Source: Schizophyllum amplum (taxonomy: Eukaryota; Basidiomycota; Agaricomycetes; Agaricales; Schizophyllaceae). From it: a DNA stretch of 64,000 nucleotides. A model generated the notes under the pieces. That model was not told where the DNA came from. It searched no databases and worked only from the letters and a program-made list of their open reading frames with translations. This document shows, one piece after another, positions 10,620 through 20,900 of this stretch. Where the stretch lies: positions 310,001 to 374,000 of the forward strand of contig VDMD01000005.1 of assembly GCA_007026445.1 (NCBI GenBank), given 5' to 3'. Positions within the stretch are counted from its first letter, which is position 1. Each line of letters begins with the position of its first letter. The translations under genes were made by a program, and so were the position numbers.

Positions 10620-12169
10620 GAAGGACACGCCGCTGGCATCGCATGCGGCGGTGCGGCGTGCCCAGAACAATCAACAAGAGTTCCCCGGGCCCGGGGAACC
10701 CACGTGGCCTTCTCATAATTTCTGCACTTCGCTAATCCCTTCAGTGAACTTGTCTCCAGCATCAGGCTGTACAAAAGTTCAACATTTTGAGGCTGGGCCT
10801 TGTCCCAAAATATATAATGATGAAGTTAAAAAAATGGCGCCACCGGAAAACACCGAAATGATTGATCACGTGGTGCTCCGACCAGATCCGGCCGCAACCG
10901 CAGCCTTCACTTGTCTTCTCCCACCACCACCACCACCACCACCATGCTTCCGCTGCCCGGTGAGTGGTCGGCGCCTGTTGTGCTGGCACACAGGCGCCGT
11001 CCTCTCTAAGGGCCCTCTACAGCCGCCATGCACGTCGCCCTCGACGACGCGCGTCTTCGGGTGCGATCGGGCACGTAGCGCGCAAGACCGGGTCCGGAGC
11101 GCCCGCCTTTCCCAACGCGCCGCTGTCATGACCATCACCCTGCACGCAAGCCAGTGCCTTCGCCACTCCACGCCCGTCCCGCGCACATCCACGCTTGTGT
11201 TGGAGCTCTCCACGGTGGCTCTGCCGCGCGTCCGCCACCGCTGTGCACCCTGCACAACTGGCCCCCTACCCTGTCCACTAGCCCCACCCCCACCGTGTGC
11301 TCGATGCCGGTGCCTTCGTCACCATTGGCGCTTCTCGTTGCTATGGTGACGAGCGCTGCCGCGGTGCCGTGTGGGCGGGCACGCCGGAGCGAGCACGGGG
11401 GAAGGTGGATGGGCGGTGCCGGTGCGTGAGCGGATGTGGGAGCCTTTGGCGCAGGCTGGGTGTGGGCGGGCGCCGAGTTGCGTGAGCAGGCAGAGCTGAG
11501 CAAGCGAGCGGCGAGACGGCCGGAGGCGTGGCAGCAGGGACCAGCTGGCGCGGGAGCACACGCCAGTCGGTAGGTGCAAGCGCGAGCAAGCTGAGTGCTG
11601 GAGCCGGTGCGGTGGTGCCCGAGGCGTGCATGCATTTCGAGGACGGGTGCGAGCGGCATGGCGTGAGCTGACAGCTCGAGCCAGGGTGGCGTGGACGGTG
11701 GCGCGGGCGAGCAGCAAGGAAACTAGTTGTAGGCTTGATTTTTTTGCGTGGACATCTAGTTGTACAGCTTGGTTTTGTGAGGAGGACATTTAGTTGAGGC
11801 TCAGTAGCTACTGTAGGCAGACATCTAGATAGCCTCCCCCAATATATTTGATTTTTCACAACTAAATGACCAGCCAGATTCACTGAGGAATCCCAATGAC
11901 AACACAACTAGATGTCCTGCCAAATTCACTGAAAGAAGGTCAACTAGATGTCCTGCCAAATTCACTGAAAGCAGGTTAACTAGATGTACAGCCAAATTCA
12001 CTGAAAGCAGGTCAACTAGATGTACAGCCAATCCCACTGGAAGACGCAACTAGATGTGCCCTCAACTTATAGAGGGGGAGGACAACTAGTTGCAGGGCCA
12101 ACTTACTGAGTCAGTAGCTACTGATGGTCAATAGAACAAGCACCTCAGTAAATACTGAGAGACAACTAG
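10620..12169. repeat. Right inverted arm of FB1
   Basis: Reverse complement of the left arm, including the (CAC)n tract at 10920-10944, the subterminal repeats at about 11860-12050 and the terminal sequence up to 12169. It is followed directly by the TTAA duplication at 12170-12173 and then by intron sequence of the host gene. Confidence 0.75.
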
Positions 12170-13745
12170 TTAAAGCTACTTACACTAGTGGCAATGCCGT
12201 GTATGTATATATTTCACACGTGTTGCATACGACTACTGACATGTGCAGTAGCGACGACATCAACGACGCAGACATGAATAAGGAACGCGCGGTAATGGGA
12301 TCCCCCATGTACGTCCTTGTCGATGTGCGCATACTCTGCGCTAACCTTGACGAAAGCGCACCTACGCCGGAGTCCGCCACCCCGTCGCCCGTGAAGATCA
12401 ACAACAAGGGCGACGTTGATGTTGGGAATCCATCATCCGATGTCGAAACGGAGAAGGACGAACAGTCCGACCATGAGAAGTCGCTGACACCCCACTTAAC
12501 TTGTATGTAACTAACAGTTTTTCCAGCGATGCGCCGATGCCTGCCTTTTATGAAGACGAGTGAGTGACATGAGTCGGAAATAGGCGCCGACTGACATTTC
12601 TTTCAGCGGAGTGATCGCGTCCACTGAGATCACATATGGGGGGAACCCTCAAGGTCGCCAGTATCTCGCTACTGTAAGCTGTGCCAAAGAGAAAGCGTGC
12701 GTCCCAACCGTTCGAACGTCTACATCTTCGTAACGTCCGCAGGTACTTGTCTATGAAGAGGGATATGATCTTCGAATGGACGAACCCGTCCCAGTTCGCG
12801 TACAAGCATGGCGCGTATACGAACTGGCACAAGTACACGTACGTATTTCCCAATTGCGTATACCTTTGCACTGACGTCGCTATAGCCAAAACGTCAACGT
12901 CGATTTCTTCGGAGGCCGCGAGCCCGTAGACGCTATGAAATATCCCTGTTCTGGACGAAGTACTGGAAACGTTGTACCCTGCCACAGACCAAATGAAGTA
13001 CGTGGTTCTCCTGTGCTTCGCGCTGTCGTCCATCTTTGCTTAATCGCTCGATAGGATGTTATGCGCGCACCTCGGTTTCTGCCAGGGGTACAATGTTGTG
13101 AACCTCGCTCGCATACGTCCAGGGAAACTCATCTTCGGCAGTCGTGGACAGACGTCGTACGACAAGGCGGACACACTGATGAACGTCGATCAGCCAAGGG
13201 AGCCGGTCTTCTGTGTCACAACCGGACCTGTACGCCATTGCTACTTGGACGATAAAGGCACCACCCACGGTCCGAACCAGCGACCCAGAAGGGCATCGAC
13301 CTTGCGCCATTCGAAGAGGATATCTACCGCGTATACGCCTGTTTGAACGACGTAGCGAAGAAATCCGTAGAGTCTCTTGCATTCCCCATGTACGAGAGTG
13401 GGACAGTGCATATCGTCACCAAAAACATGCTGCAAGGTAATGTGCGCGCTATATGATCGATGCGGTCGCTCATGCGTTAAACAGATCTCGTCGACTCTGG
13501 GGGACAACCTAGGCGCGGTCCTAACATAATGCGTTCCGCGGGCGGTCGATCAGTGCGAAGGGTGGGCGTGCTGGAATTTGCCGATGACAGTAAGCTTCCA
13601 TCCGTCTTCAAGATAGCACGCAGATCTGACTTACTTTTAACGAAGTTCCCGTTCTCGACAGCCGGGGAGCGTGCCCTGATTGGAACGAATGCACGACGTT
13701 CGCCGACATTTGTGGACTCCCGAAGTACCACCTGTAGACGTAGCC

Positions 13746-13757
13746 CTTTTGCAAAAG
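13746..13757. repeat. 12-bp palindromic target duplication, left copy
   Basis: CTTTTGCAAAAG occurs here and again at 17064-17075, directly flanking FB2. Keeping one copy rejoins the host reading frame (VDVALLQK to LYGISW). Because the site is its own reverse complement, the true duplication could be shorter, with part belonging to the element ends. Confidence 0.75.
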
Positions 13758-14929
13758 TACCTGGACTTTTCCGAGCAGTGAATTGCAAAAGCGTGGAACC
13801 CCTACCCCACACAGCCACAGACCCCTCCCGGGCTTTCCGGCAGGGGCCCTGGCTCACGGCGGGCTGCCGGGCCATCACCACTAGGCAGCCCAAGTAGGGC
13901 AGGGGCTCACGAGTCGCCCGCCGCTCACACCCGGCTCGCTCTCGCGCTTGCCGCGCGCCACGTGCGCTCCCCGTCGCCTTCCCGTTTGGGCGGCGCGGGC
14001 GATCGGCGCGCTCGGGGGCGTTGCGCGCGCGCGCCGCCGCCGCCACTGGCGCTCCCGGTCGCTCGAGGGCTAGTGAATCCATATATATTAGATATTAATT
14101 AACATATATAACGCTATGTATAGGGAGGGGAGGGGGAAATGCACGAAAAAAGCGCGAAAAGCGCTGCGAAAAAAAATCGGCGGCGCGCAGCGCGCTCGCT
14201 CGCTGGACTGGGCGAGCGCGTGTACGGCGTAGTATTGAGAATAGGGGGGAGGGAGGGGGGTCAGGGTTCTGCCCAGAAGACAAGCTCTTGAGGAGCTCGT
14301 CGTGCAAGGAGCGCGCCGGGGTGCGGTGTGGCGCGCTTGCGCGTGGGCGGCGATTGCGGCGGTGGCAGATGGTGCGGCAATGGTGCGCGGCTGTCTGAGC
14401 AGCGGGGGGTGGGCCAGTCGAGTGGTAGAGGAGGACGAGTCCAGAGCAGGGCTCGAGGCGCGAGATGGGGAGTGGCGCGGGTGGGCGGTGTGTGTGTATG
14501 TGTGTTGTGCGTGCGGGTGCGACGATGCCGAGGTCAGTGGCGGGCAGCGCAAGCGCAGCGCACGCTTCCCCTGATCGCTCTCATAATGCGGAGCGCGTCG
14601 TCGCGCTCAGGAGCGTGGGGGAGGGTCCGGCGCAGTGCGGGTATTTGTGAATACCGCCGCGCGTCGCCCGCCGCCGCCTGCGGACGCAGCGGAGCGCGTC
14701 GCCATCGCAGCGCGTGAGCCTTCACCATCCCCTAACCGCTTTTGTCCTGCTTAGACGAAGCGGGGGTACGGGGAGCCGTCATACAGCGGGCGTTAGCCCA
14801 CCGACATGATGGCTGTAGTGTGGGCGATGGCGGGCGACTGGGAGCGCGCGGCGTCTAACGCACGCAGCGGACAGTCGGGGGTATATAGGGGGTGGGGTTA
14901 TGGCGCCTGGAGGCGACGTGGATGCCCGG

Positions 14930-14968
14930 CAGTAGCTGCAGAGCGCCGAACGCGCTCTGCAGCTACTG
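14930..14968. repeat. Perfect 17-bp hairpin in FB2 core
   Basis: CAGTAGCTGCAGAGCGC pairs perfectly with 14952-14968 around a 5-nt loop. It lies in the otherwise non-mirrored core of FB2. Confidence 0.85.
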
Positions 14969-15128
14969 TATCTACTCGGTAATTAGCTAAATTTTGACGA
15001 TTTGAAAGGAAACGCACCTGAGGGGGACTCCCCAGAGTCCCCCGCACCCCAGCGTAGAGAAAACCGCGGCGATTGACGCGCTGTTGAGCGCGCGGCGCGT
15101 TGAGGATGGCGGGGAGAGAAGGGATCAA

Positions 15129-15189
15129 CGCGTTATGTCACGTCACGAACGCGCTCATTTCGAGCGCGTTCGAGGCGCGACATAACGCG
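15129..15189. repeat. Two-stage hairpin in FB2 core
   Basis: An outer 11-bp stem (CGCGTTATGTC with GACATAACGCG) encloses an inner 10-bp stem (GAACGCGCTC with GAGCGCGTTC) with short asymmetric linkers. It could form a cruciform, or be the paired ends of a tiny nested element. Confidence 0.8.
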
Positions 15190-17378
15190 ATAGCAGCGCA
15201 TCGGGAGATTCGATCGCTTCAAATGCTTCTGGGATATTCTTTACATGCTATGTAACCTCTATTTATGTTGTTACTGCACTAATATAGCTATAAAGTAGGC
15301 TGAAAATCGTACAAATTCCACTATATCTACCTTCACACTGAATCTATCCCTCAATCTGATTCATCTACAGAGGCCCAATGCTCAAAAATGGTTGTATATA
15401 GCCTACTTACATTGTATTAATCCATCCCCACTTTGACTGAAATCCAGGCCTGGTGTATAAGGCCTGAACTGAGCAGGGGATGCTGTAAGAACCAGGGCAA
15501 ACTGGAACATACCTGGCTGGATAAGAGCAGCCCATATGGCTCGGTTTCTGAACGAAATCTCATCGTATTTTCTGGAAAACAGAACTTTCATATAAGCTGT
15601 ATAGACTCTCGCTTTCGAAATTGCATCAGAACGCCTCTGAAAACCTGCCGGCGACGTCGAGCGCGTCGCCGGCGAGCCTCGGAGATCGGCCCGGGATGCC
15701 GAGCAACAACAATCAGCCCCCTCGCGTCCTTCACCGTGACCCTGACGACCTTCCATCGCCCCCTGCCCGCTCTCACCGAGCCGCAAACCGACCCGCCAGC
15801 CCTAAAGACGCCTCTAGGCAGATGTCAATAACGAATACGCGCTCCCGCGCACGGGAAAGAAGTCAGAGCGCGGGATGCGCGCTGCGTGCGCGATCCCGCG
15901 CGGGAGGTGCGTACTGACGCCCTGCACGTCGCCACTTACTGAATACAGTTCAGGGCCACGTAACGTACATAGGGGGCGGGTTTGGGGGCGACACCGCGTT
16001 TCGAACGTGGTGGACACCCATTGCCTGCCCCCCTCCCCCTCGACAACGCCCGTATGTGCGCGTGCAAACCGCAGGGGGCCAAACGCGTCAGCCACGTCGT
16101 CAAGAGGCCCTATTTATACCATCCCCCCTCCCCTCACCCTCGATCCCGGCACCCAGCAGCACGCGAGGCGTCGTGCAGGAGGGCGCTCGAGTACCCCTTG
16201 CACCGGGAACTCGCGCTCTCTTTCGCGGCGCCCGAGCGCTCTGCTGGCTCTCCTTCCCCTTCTCATTGCCCCAGTTTACTATGGCCAACGTTGCTCTACA
16301 TACCACTGCCCGCTACCGCCGCCGCGCTCGCACCTGCGCTACCCCCGCCTCCCCGCCATATTCCCATTCCGGACGACGAGCCCTATCATAGGGCTTACCT
16401 GCTCTTGACACGACATCAGACACCCCCACCACCCTCTGATAGCCGCGTCTCGCTCGCGCGCTTCCTACCGCCCCCGCGATCGCCGCGCATGCGCACACGC
16501 GCCGTCCGGCCCACCCACGCGCGCCTTGCACGACGAGCTCCTTGAGAGCTCGTCTGCTGTCACCATTGCCCCCTCCCCTTCATCCCCTTCATAATGGTGC
16601 ATAGAGGGGCTCGCGCAGGGGCGGATACCCATCCAGCGAGCGCGCTACGCGCGGGCGAAAATTTTCGCCGCGCTTTTTGTGTGAACATTTCCCCTCCTCC
16701 CCCTACATAGCCATTACATATGTAAATACTATTCTAATATACATATTTCACCAACCCATGAGCAACCGGGAGCGCTGGCGGCGGCGGCGCGCGCGCGCAA
16801 CGCCCCCGAGCGCGCCGATCGCCCGCGCCGCCCAAACGGGAAGGCGACGGGGAGTGCACGTGGCCCGCGGCAAGCGCGAGGGCGAGCCAGGCGTGCGCGG
16901 CGGGCGACCCGTGAGCCCCTGCCCTATTTGGGCTGCCTAGGGGTGATAACCCGGCAGCCCGCCGTGAGCCAGGGCCCCGGCCGGAAGCCCCGGGAGGGGT
17001 CTGTGGCTGTGTGGGGTAGGGGTTCCACGCTTTTGCAATAGGCCGCTCGAAAAAGTCCGACTACTTTTGCAAAAGCTTTACGGCATCAGCTGGAAGTACA
17101 AAGGACGGCTACAAGCAGACCAACTCGTGACCGCCGTTTATACGGTATCGAGATGGGGAGGAGATACGCCGTTGTCGATGAAGAACATCTCGTTCAACAT
17201 CAACGCCGTCGTCGTTCTTTCTGATCCCATACGGAAAGTAGCCGGAACTGCGCGCTCTCAACTTTCGGCCGGCGAGGAGAAGGTCAATCCTGTCAACCGT
17301 GGAGGACATGTCGGATTGAAGCGTTCGGGAGACAAGGGTGATTCGAACGGTAGTCCATCAAAGAAAGCTAGGTCCTGA

Positions 17379-17924
17379 AGGCGGGGAAATAACTGTGTTT
17401 TGTAAGCGTCTGCGCGCGTACTTTGACCTTCCTTCGCTGCAGACGCAAAATTTGTTTGATAAACATAATGCGTACCAAAATAAATAGAAAAAAAATTTGG
17501 CGATCTTACTGCACTGCAATGAAACGGCGATACACCGGTAGGTGTGACTGGTCGGTCGGTGGCATCTGTACGGGCCGTACAGATATCCATATTTCAGGAA
17601 CCGGTCGATCGTTTTTCTCGCTTTCTCTTTTTCCCATCACCATGCATGCTCTACTATGCATACTTCTTCTGCTGCTGCACGCGTGCCCATCATATGTCTT
17701 CGTATACAAGGCAACCAATACATCAACGCTGGAATGCACGATCTCATCCTTGGCGGTTGCAGATGGTTCGTCCTCAGTAACAACCTTCGGAGCCCCGTCC
17801 TGAAGTACCCATTCCCAGGTTCACAGACCCGCATCCGTCTAGTGCACCCGATGTCAACCTCAAGTGGTTTGAACATCGTTTCTGCAGCTGCAAACGGTGC
17901 GAATGACCATCGGATCCAAGATGT
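17379..17924. other. Intergenic; probable Helitron 5' region
   Basis: No gene is seen. The region lies between the stop of the hypothetical gene and the RepHel frame. The Helitron 5' terminus (expected to begin TC after an A) probably lies here or within the low-complexity tract that follows, but cannot be fixed from one copy. Confidence 0.4.
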
Positions 17925-20900
17925 TTGTTATCTAACAAAAAACCATCAGACGATCGTCTTGTTGACAGACCGAAACCACAGGGCGTTGATGATTCAATCC
18001 CCGTGGACAAACATCACATGCAAAACTCGTCTGTTTGCCAGGCGCAGTACGCTGCAGCTGTCGAAACGACGCCGGTCTCACCCCTGTCATCGACGGTGTC
18101 ATCGTCGGCGTTATTGAACTTCACGTCCCGTCCATCCGCGCTGTATCCAGCGTTGCTATCCTTATCATCGGACTCCATGTCGTCGTTGTCGTCATTATCG
18201 TCGTTGTCGTTGTCGTTGTCTTTATCGTCTATGTGGTCGTTGCCGTCGTCATCGTCGTCGTCGTCGCTCTCGCCCTTGTCGTCGTTATCGCCACTGTCAT
18301 CACTGTCATTGGTGCTGCAGTCATTCCATTTGTCGTCGTTGTCGTCGTCGTTCACGTCTTCGCCGTTGTCGTCGTCGCTGTCGCAATCGCTGTCGCTGTC
18401 GCTGTCGTCATTGAATTCGCTGTCGTGTTCGATTTGGCAGTCGCTGTCAATGCATTTGCCCCCATCGCATTCAATTTCGGTCTCCATGCTGATCATGCTT
18501 GAAGTATTCCACGGGTTCGATTCCGTATCGCATAGATTCCGGCGGCACGTTTTTATGAGTGGGCAAATGGTGCAGAAAGCATCATGTTCTGAAGTGTCAT
18601 GGGATGTTTTCCTATCCTACAAACTCGACGCTACCTCATCTCGACGACCTTGGGACGATGTCAGCAATAGTCGACATCATCGAAACTATGAAAATCTGTG
18701 GATCATGTGCAGGCTACCTCTGCACTTCTTCGGGAGTTTGTGCGAATTCATGATCTATAGGGAGTTCAACAGAGCCATGCATATGTACCACACCGTGCTT
18801 CTCACGCGTCTACGCGTTATGCGCTCCTGTATGCGGCAACAGGATTGGATAGCCGCAGTGCGTTCAACGACAATTTCTCTACACAGGCGCATGCGATACG
18901 AACACAACTTGTACTTCTCCTTCCTATCCATCGCCACTGTAGATGAACTCGTCAAGTGGACGCAACGACTGCTGTCCTTAGGGGGAAAACATTCCAGTTC
19001 TCGTGAGATTGTGCGCTTAATAGAACATATTACGCAACAGAGACAGATATCTATCTGGGTATCCGAGAATGTTCAAACATTGGACCGTCAGGCGGACGAC
19101 GATACCCATAACTTTCATCGAGAAGCACGAGTAAAACATGTTAAAGGGGGCGGTCGGCCATTGTCTGTCTTTACTTACGAGGGTGTAAAGTCATTCCTCC
19201 ACAAGACAGCCGTTAACTTGGATGGAGAAAAGTGGGAGTACAGATTCGTCGACCATGTCAATGAAAGTCTAGTAGACGTACTGCCTTTGAACCGCTTTGC
19301 CATAGCTAAGATGCCTCTGTTGAACTTGTTCTCAAATTTGACTAGCAAGCAGATGCGGTCTATTCTCGCGTCTCACACGATAAGCTGCAAGCGAAGCGTC
19401 CGAGTCTCTGAATTGCCACAATTGGTGGTTGATCATGAATGCGAGATCTGCAAAGAATATGTCACTGTCTTTGAACTAGTGCATCCAACGAGCGCAACCG
19501 CAAGACGGACAACGTCACGCCAAAAAAGGCGGGTGAACATGCCAGCAGTGCTTAACAAGCGCAAGCACACGAGAATTGAAGTACCACCTTTTCCTCCGCC
19601 CGCGCCTACGAGAAATCAAATGCATCAAATAACAGCCGAGTTCGTGAAAGACTGTCAGGCAATGAAGGAAAGTGGCTGCGCTGTATGCGGAGAGCTTAAA
19701 CCTGACAACGAACTACAACGCTTAAGCTCAATTCACAATCACCTCAAAATCTTGGACGTACCTGGAATGACACGAAGTGAGCGTTTAAAGGACACCGATC
19801 CGATTCGCGACCTTGGGGGACCCGTTTTGGCTGAAGGTTGTAAAAAGGTATGTAGAGGCTGTCGCTTGGACTTACGCAACAATCACATACCTCGTTTTGC
19901 GCTGGCAAACAATCTATGGCTGGGAGAAGTACCTGATGTGTTAAAAAACTTGCGTTACGTAGAGAGAATATTAATTCAGAGGATTAGGCATAATGCCTGC
20001 TTCATACGAGCGGGGGGATACAAAAAAATGATTGCTCACGCGATATGTTTCCCCGTGAACACACCCAAATTGTACTCTATACTGCCTCCACCACGCGAGG
20101 ACCTCGATGACGTTTTAGCCGTCATGTTTACGGGTCACGACACACCGGATGCCAGAGAAATGGCGCAGAAGAGGTTTGCGCCGCTTTTGGTAAGACAGGA
20201 ACCAGTGCGAAAAGCTTTGCAATGGTTGGCACTGAATACACCTGAGTACCAAGACATAACTATATCGGAAGAAAATTTGCGCTCTTACGAAGAGACAGCG
20301 CCTCCAGTCACAATTATATACAGAACATTAGGTACCAACATAGCACCGGAGGGTCGCAGCTCTTACAACACGGACGACGACCAAGGCGTGCAGTCAGGTG
20401 ATGTCCCATTCGTCGTGCACGGATTGACTGGACATGATTTGAGCGCAAAGAGCATCACTGAATTAAAGGGTTTGGCGTTGCAACACTTCAACAGCAACTT
20501 CGGAGTACTTCGCGTTGGCCACGGGGAGCAGATGGAGTCAATCTACAACAACCCCTCCCTATATCCAAAAATGTTTCCTTGGCTTTTCCCGTACGGACTT
20601 GGCGGTCCGGGCAGTACACGACTGGCAGTAGAGAAGACGTGCAGGTTATCCGATCAGGCTCACGTTCGACACCTACTGATGTATCACGATCAAAGATTTC
20701 AGCGAGATCCATCGTTCTCGTTCGTTGCTTTCAGTCACGCTCAAATGAAGCAGACAACAACTCAAAGTTTCCTGGTATCCAAGCAATCGCGATTCCAAAA
20801 CGTAGCTACCAGGCTGCTCAACGTAAACCGTAAAGTCCTTCAATACATTGCAGATCGTATGGCGGCTGGGATACATGTAGTGCCTGAAACCGACGAAGAA

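Larger units (their letters stand above)
6270..12169. mobile_element. Fold-back element FB1 (5.9 kb, TTAA target duplications)
   Basis: Two inverted arms of about 1.55 kb (6270 to about 7830 and about 10620-12169) flank a roughly 2.8 kb spacer. The outer sequences pair almost base for base: TAGTTGTCTCTCAGTATTTA on the left is the complement of the right end. TTAA occurs immediately outside both ends (6266-6269 and 12170-12173), which is the target duplication expected of piggyBac- or Kolobok-type transposition. Each arm carries subterminal CATCTAGTTG repeats and a (GTG/CAC)8 microsatellite at mirrored positions. No transposase is recognisable in arms or spacer, so the element is probably non-autonomous. 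It lies in an intron of the hypothetical gene. The arms diverge gradually inward, indicating age or repeated rearrangement. Confidence 0.8.
13758..17063. mobile_element. Fold-back element FB2 (3.3 kb) in an exon
   Basis: The ends are inverted: the left starts TACCTGGACTTTTCCGAGC and the complement of the right starts TAGTCGGACTTTTTCGAGC. Both continue into a long, near-identical stretch (13785 to about 14080 against about 16760-17040), then diverge to about 14420 and 16400. No transposase is recognised. The core (14880-15800) holds two strong hairpins and a segment resembling the FB1 spacer. Superfamily is unclear: the TIR tip and a possible 8-bp core of the duplication fit hAT, while long arms and a 9-12-bp duplication would fit a Mutator-like element. 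Confidence 0.75.
12272..17378 (+). pseudogene. Hypothetical host gene, 3' exons, interrupted by fold-back FB2
   Basis: This continues the gene that starts at 5513. Coding-like exons include 12272 to about 12507, 12609-12673 (VIASTEITYGGNPQG), 12940-12996, 13056 to about 13225 (GYNVVNLARIRPGKLIFG, GQTSYDKADTLMNVDQP) and 13291-13436 (APFEEDIYRVYACLNDVAKK). A block ending at 13757 (VDVALLQK) resumes after the second insertion at 17076 with LYGISWKYKGRLQADQ and reaches a TGA at 17376-17378 after a basic KKARS tail. Some exon borders near 12510 do not join cleanly, so decay is possible. No domain is recognised. The exon insertion at 13758 should truncate the protein, hence the pseudogene call. Confidence 0.5.

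Noticed and set aside
18014..18496. 160-codon acidic protein on the minus strand
   Set aside because: It is the complement of a TCG/TTG low-complexity tract and has no independent support.
17379..18500. Exact Helitron 5' terminus
   Set aside because: Several TC dinucleotides are possible and no second copy is available in the window for comparison.
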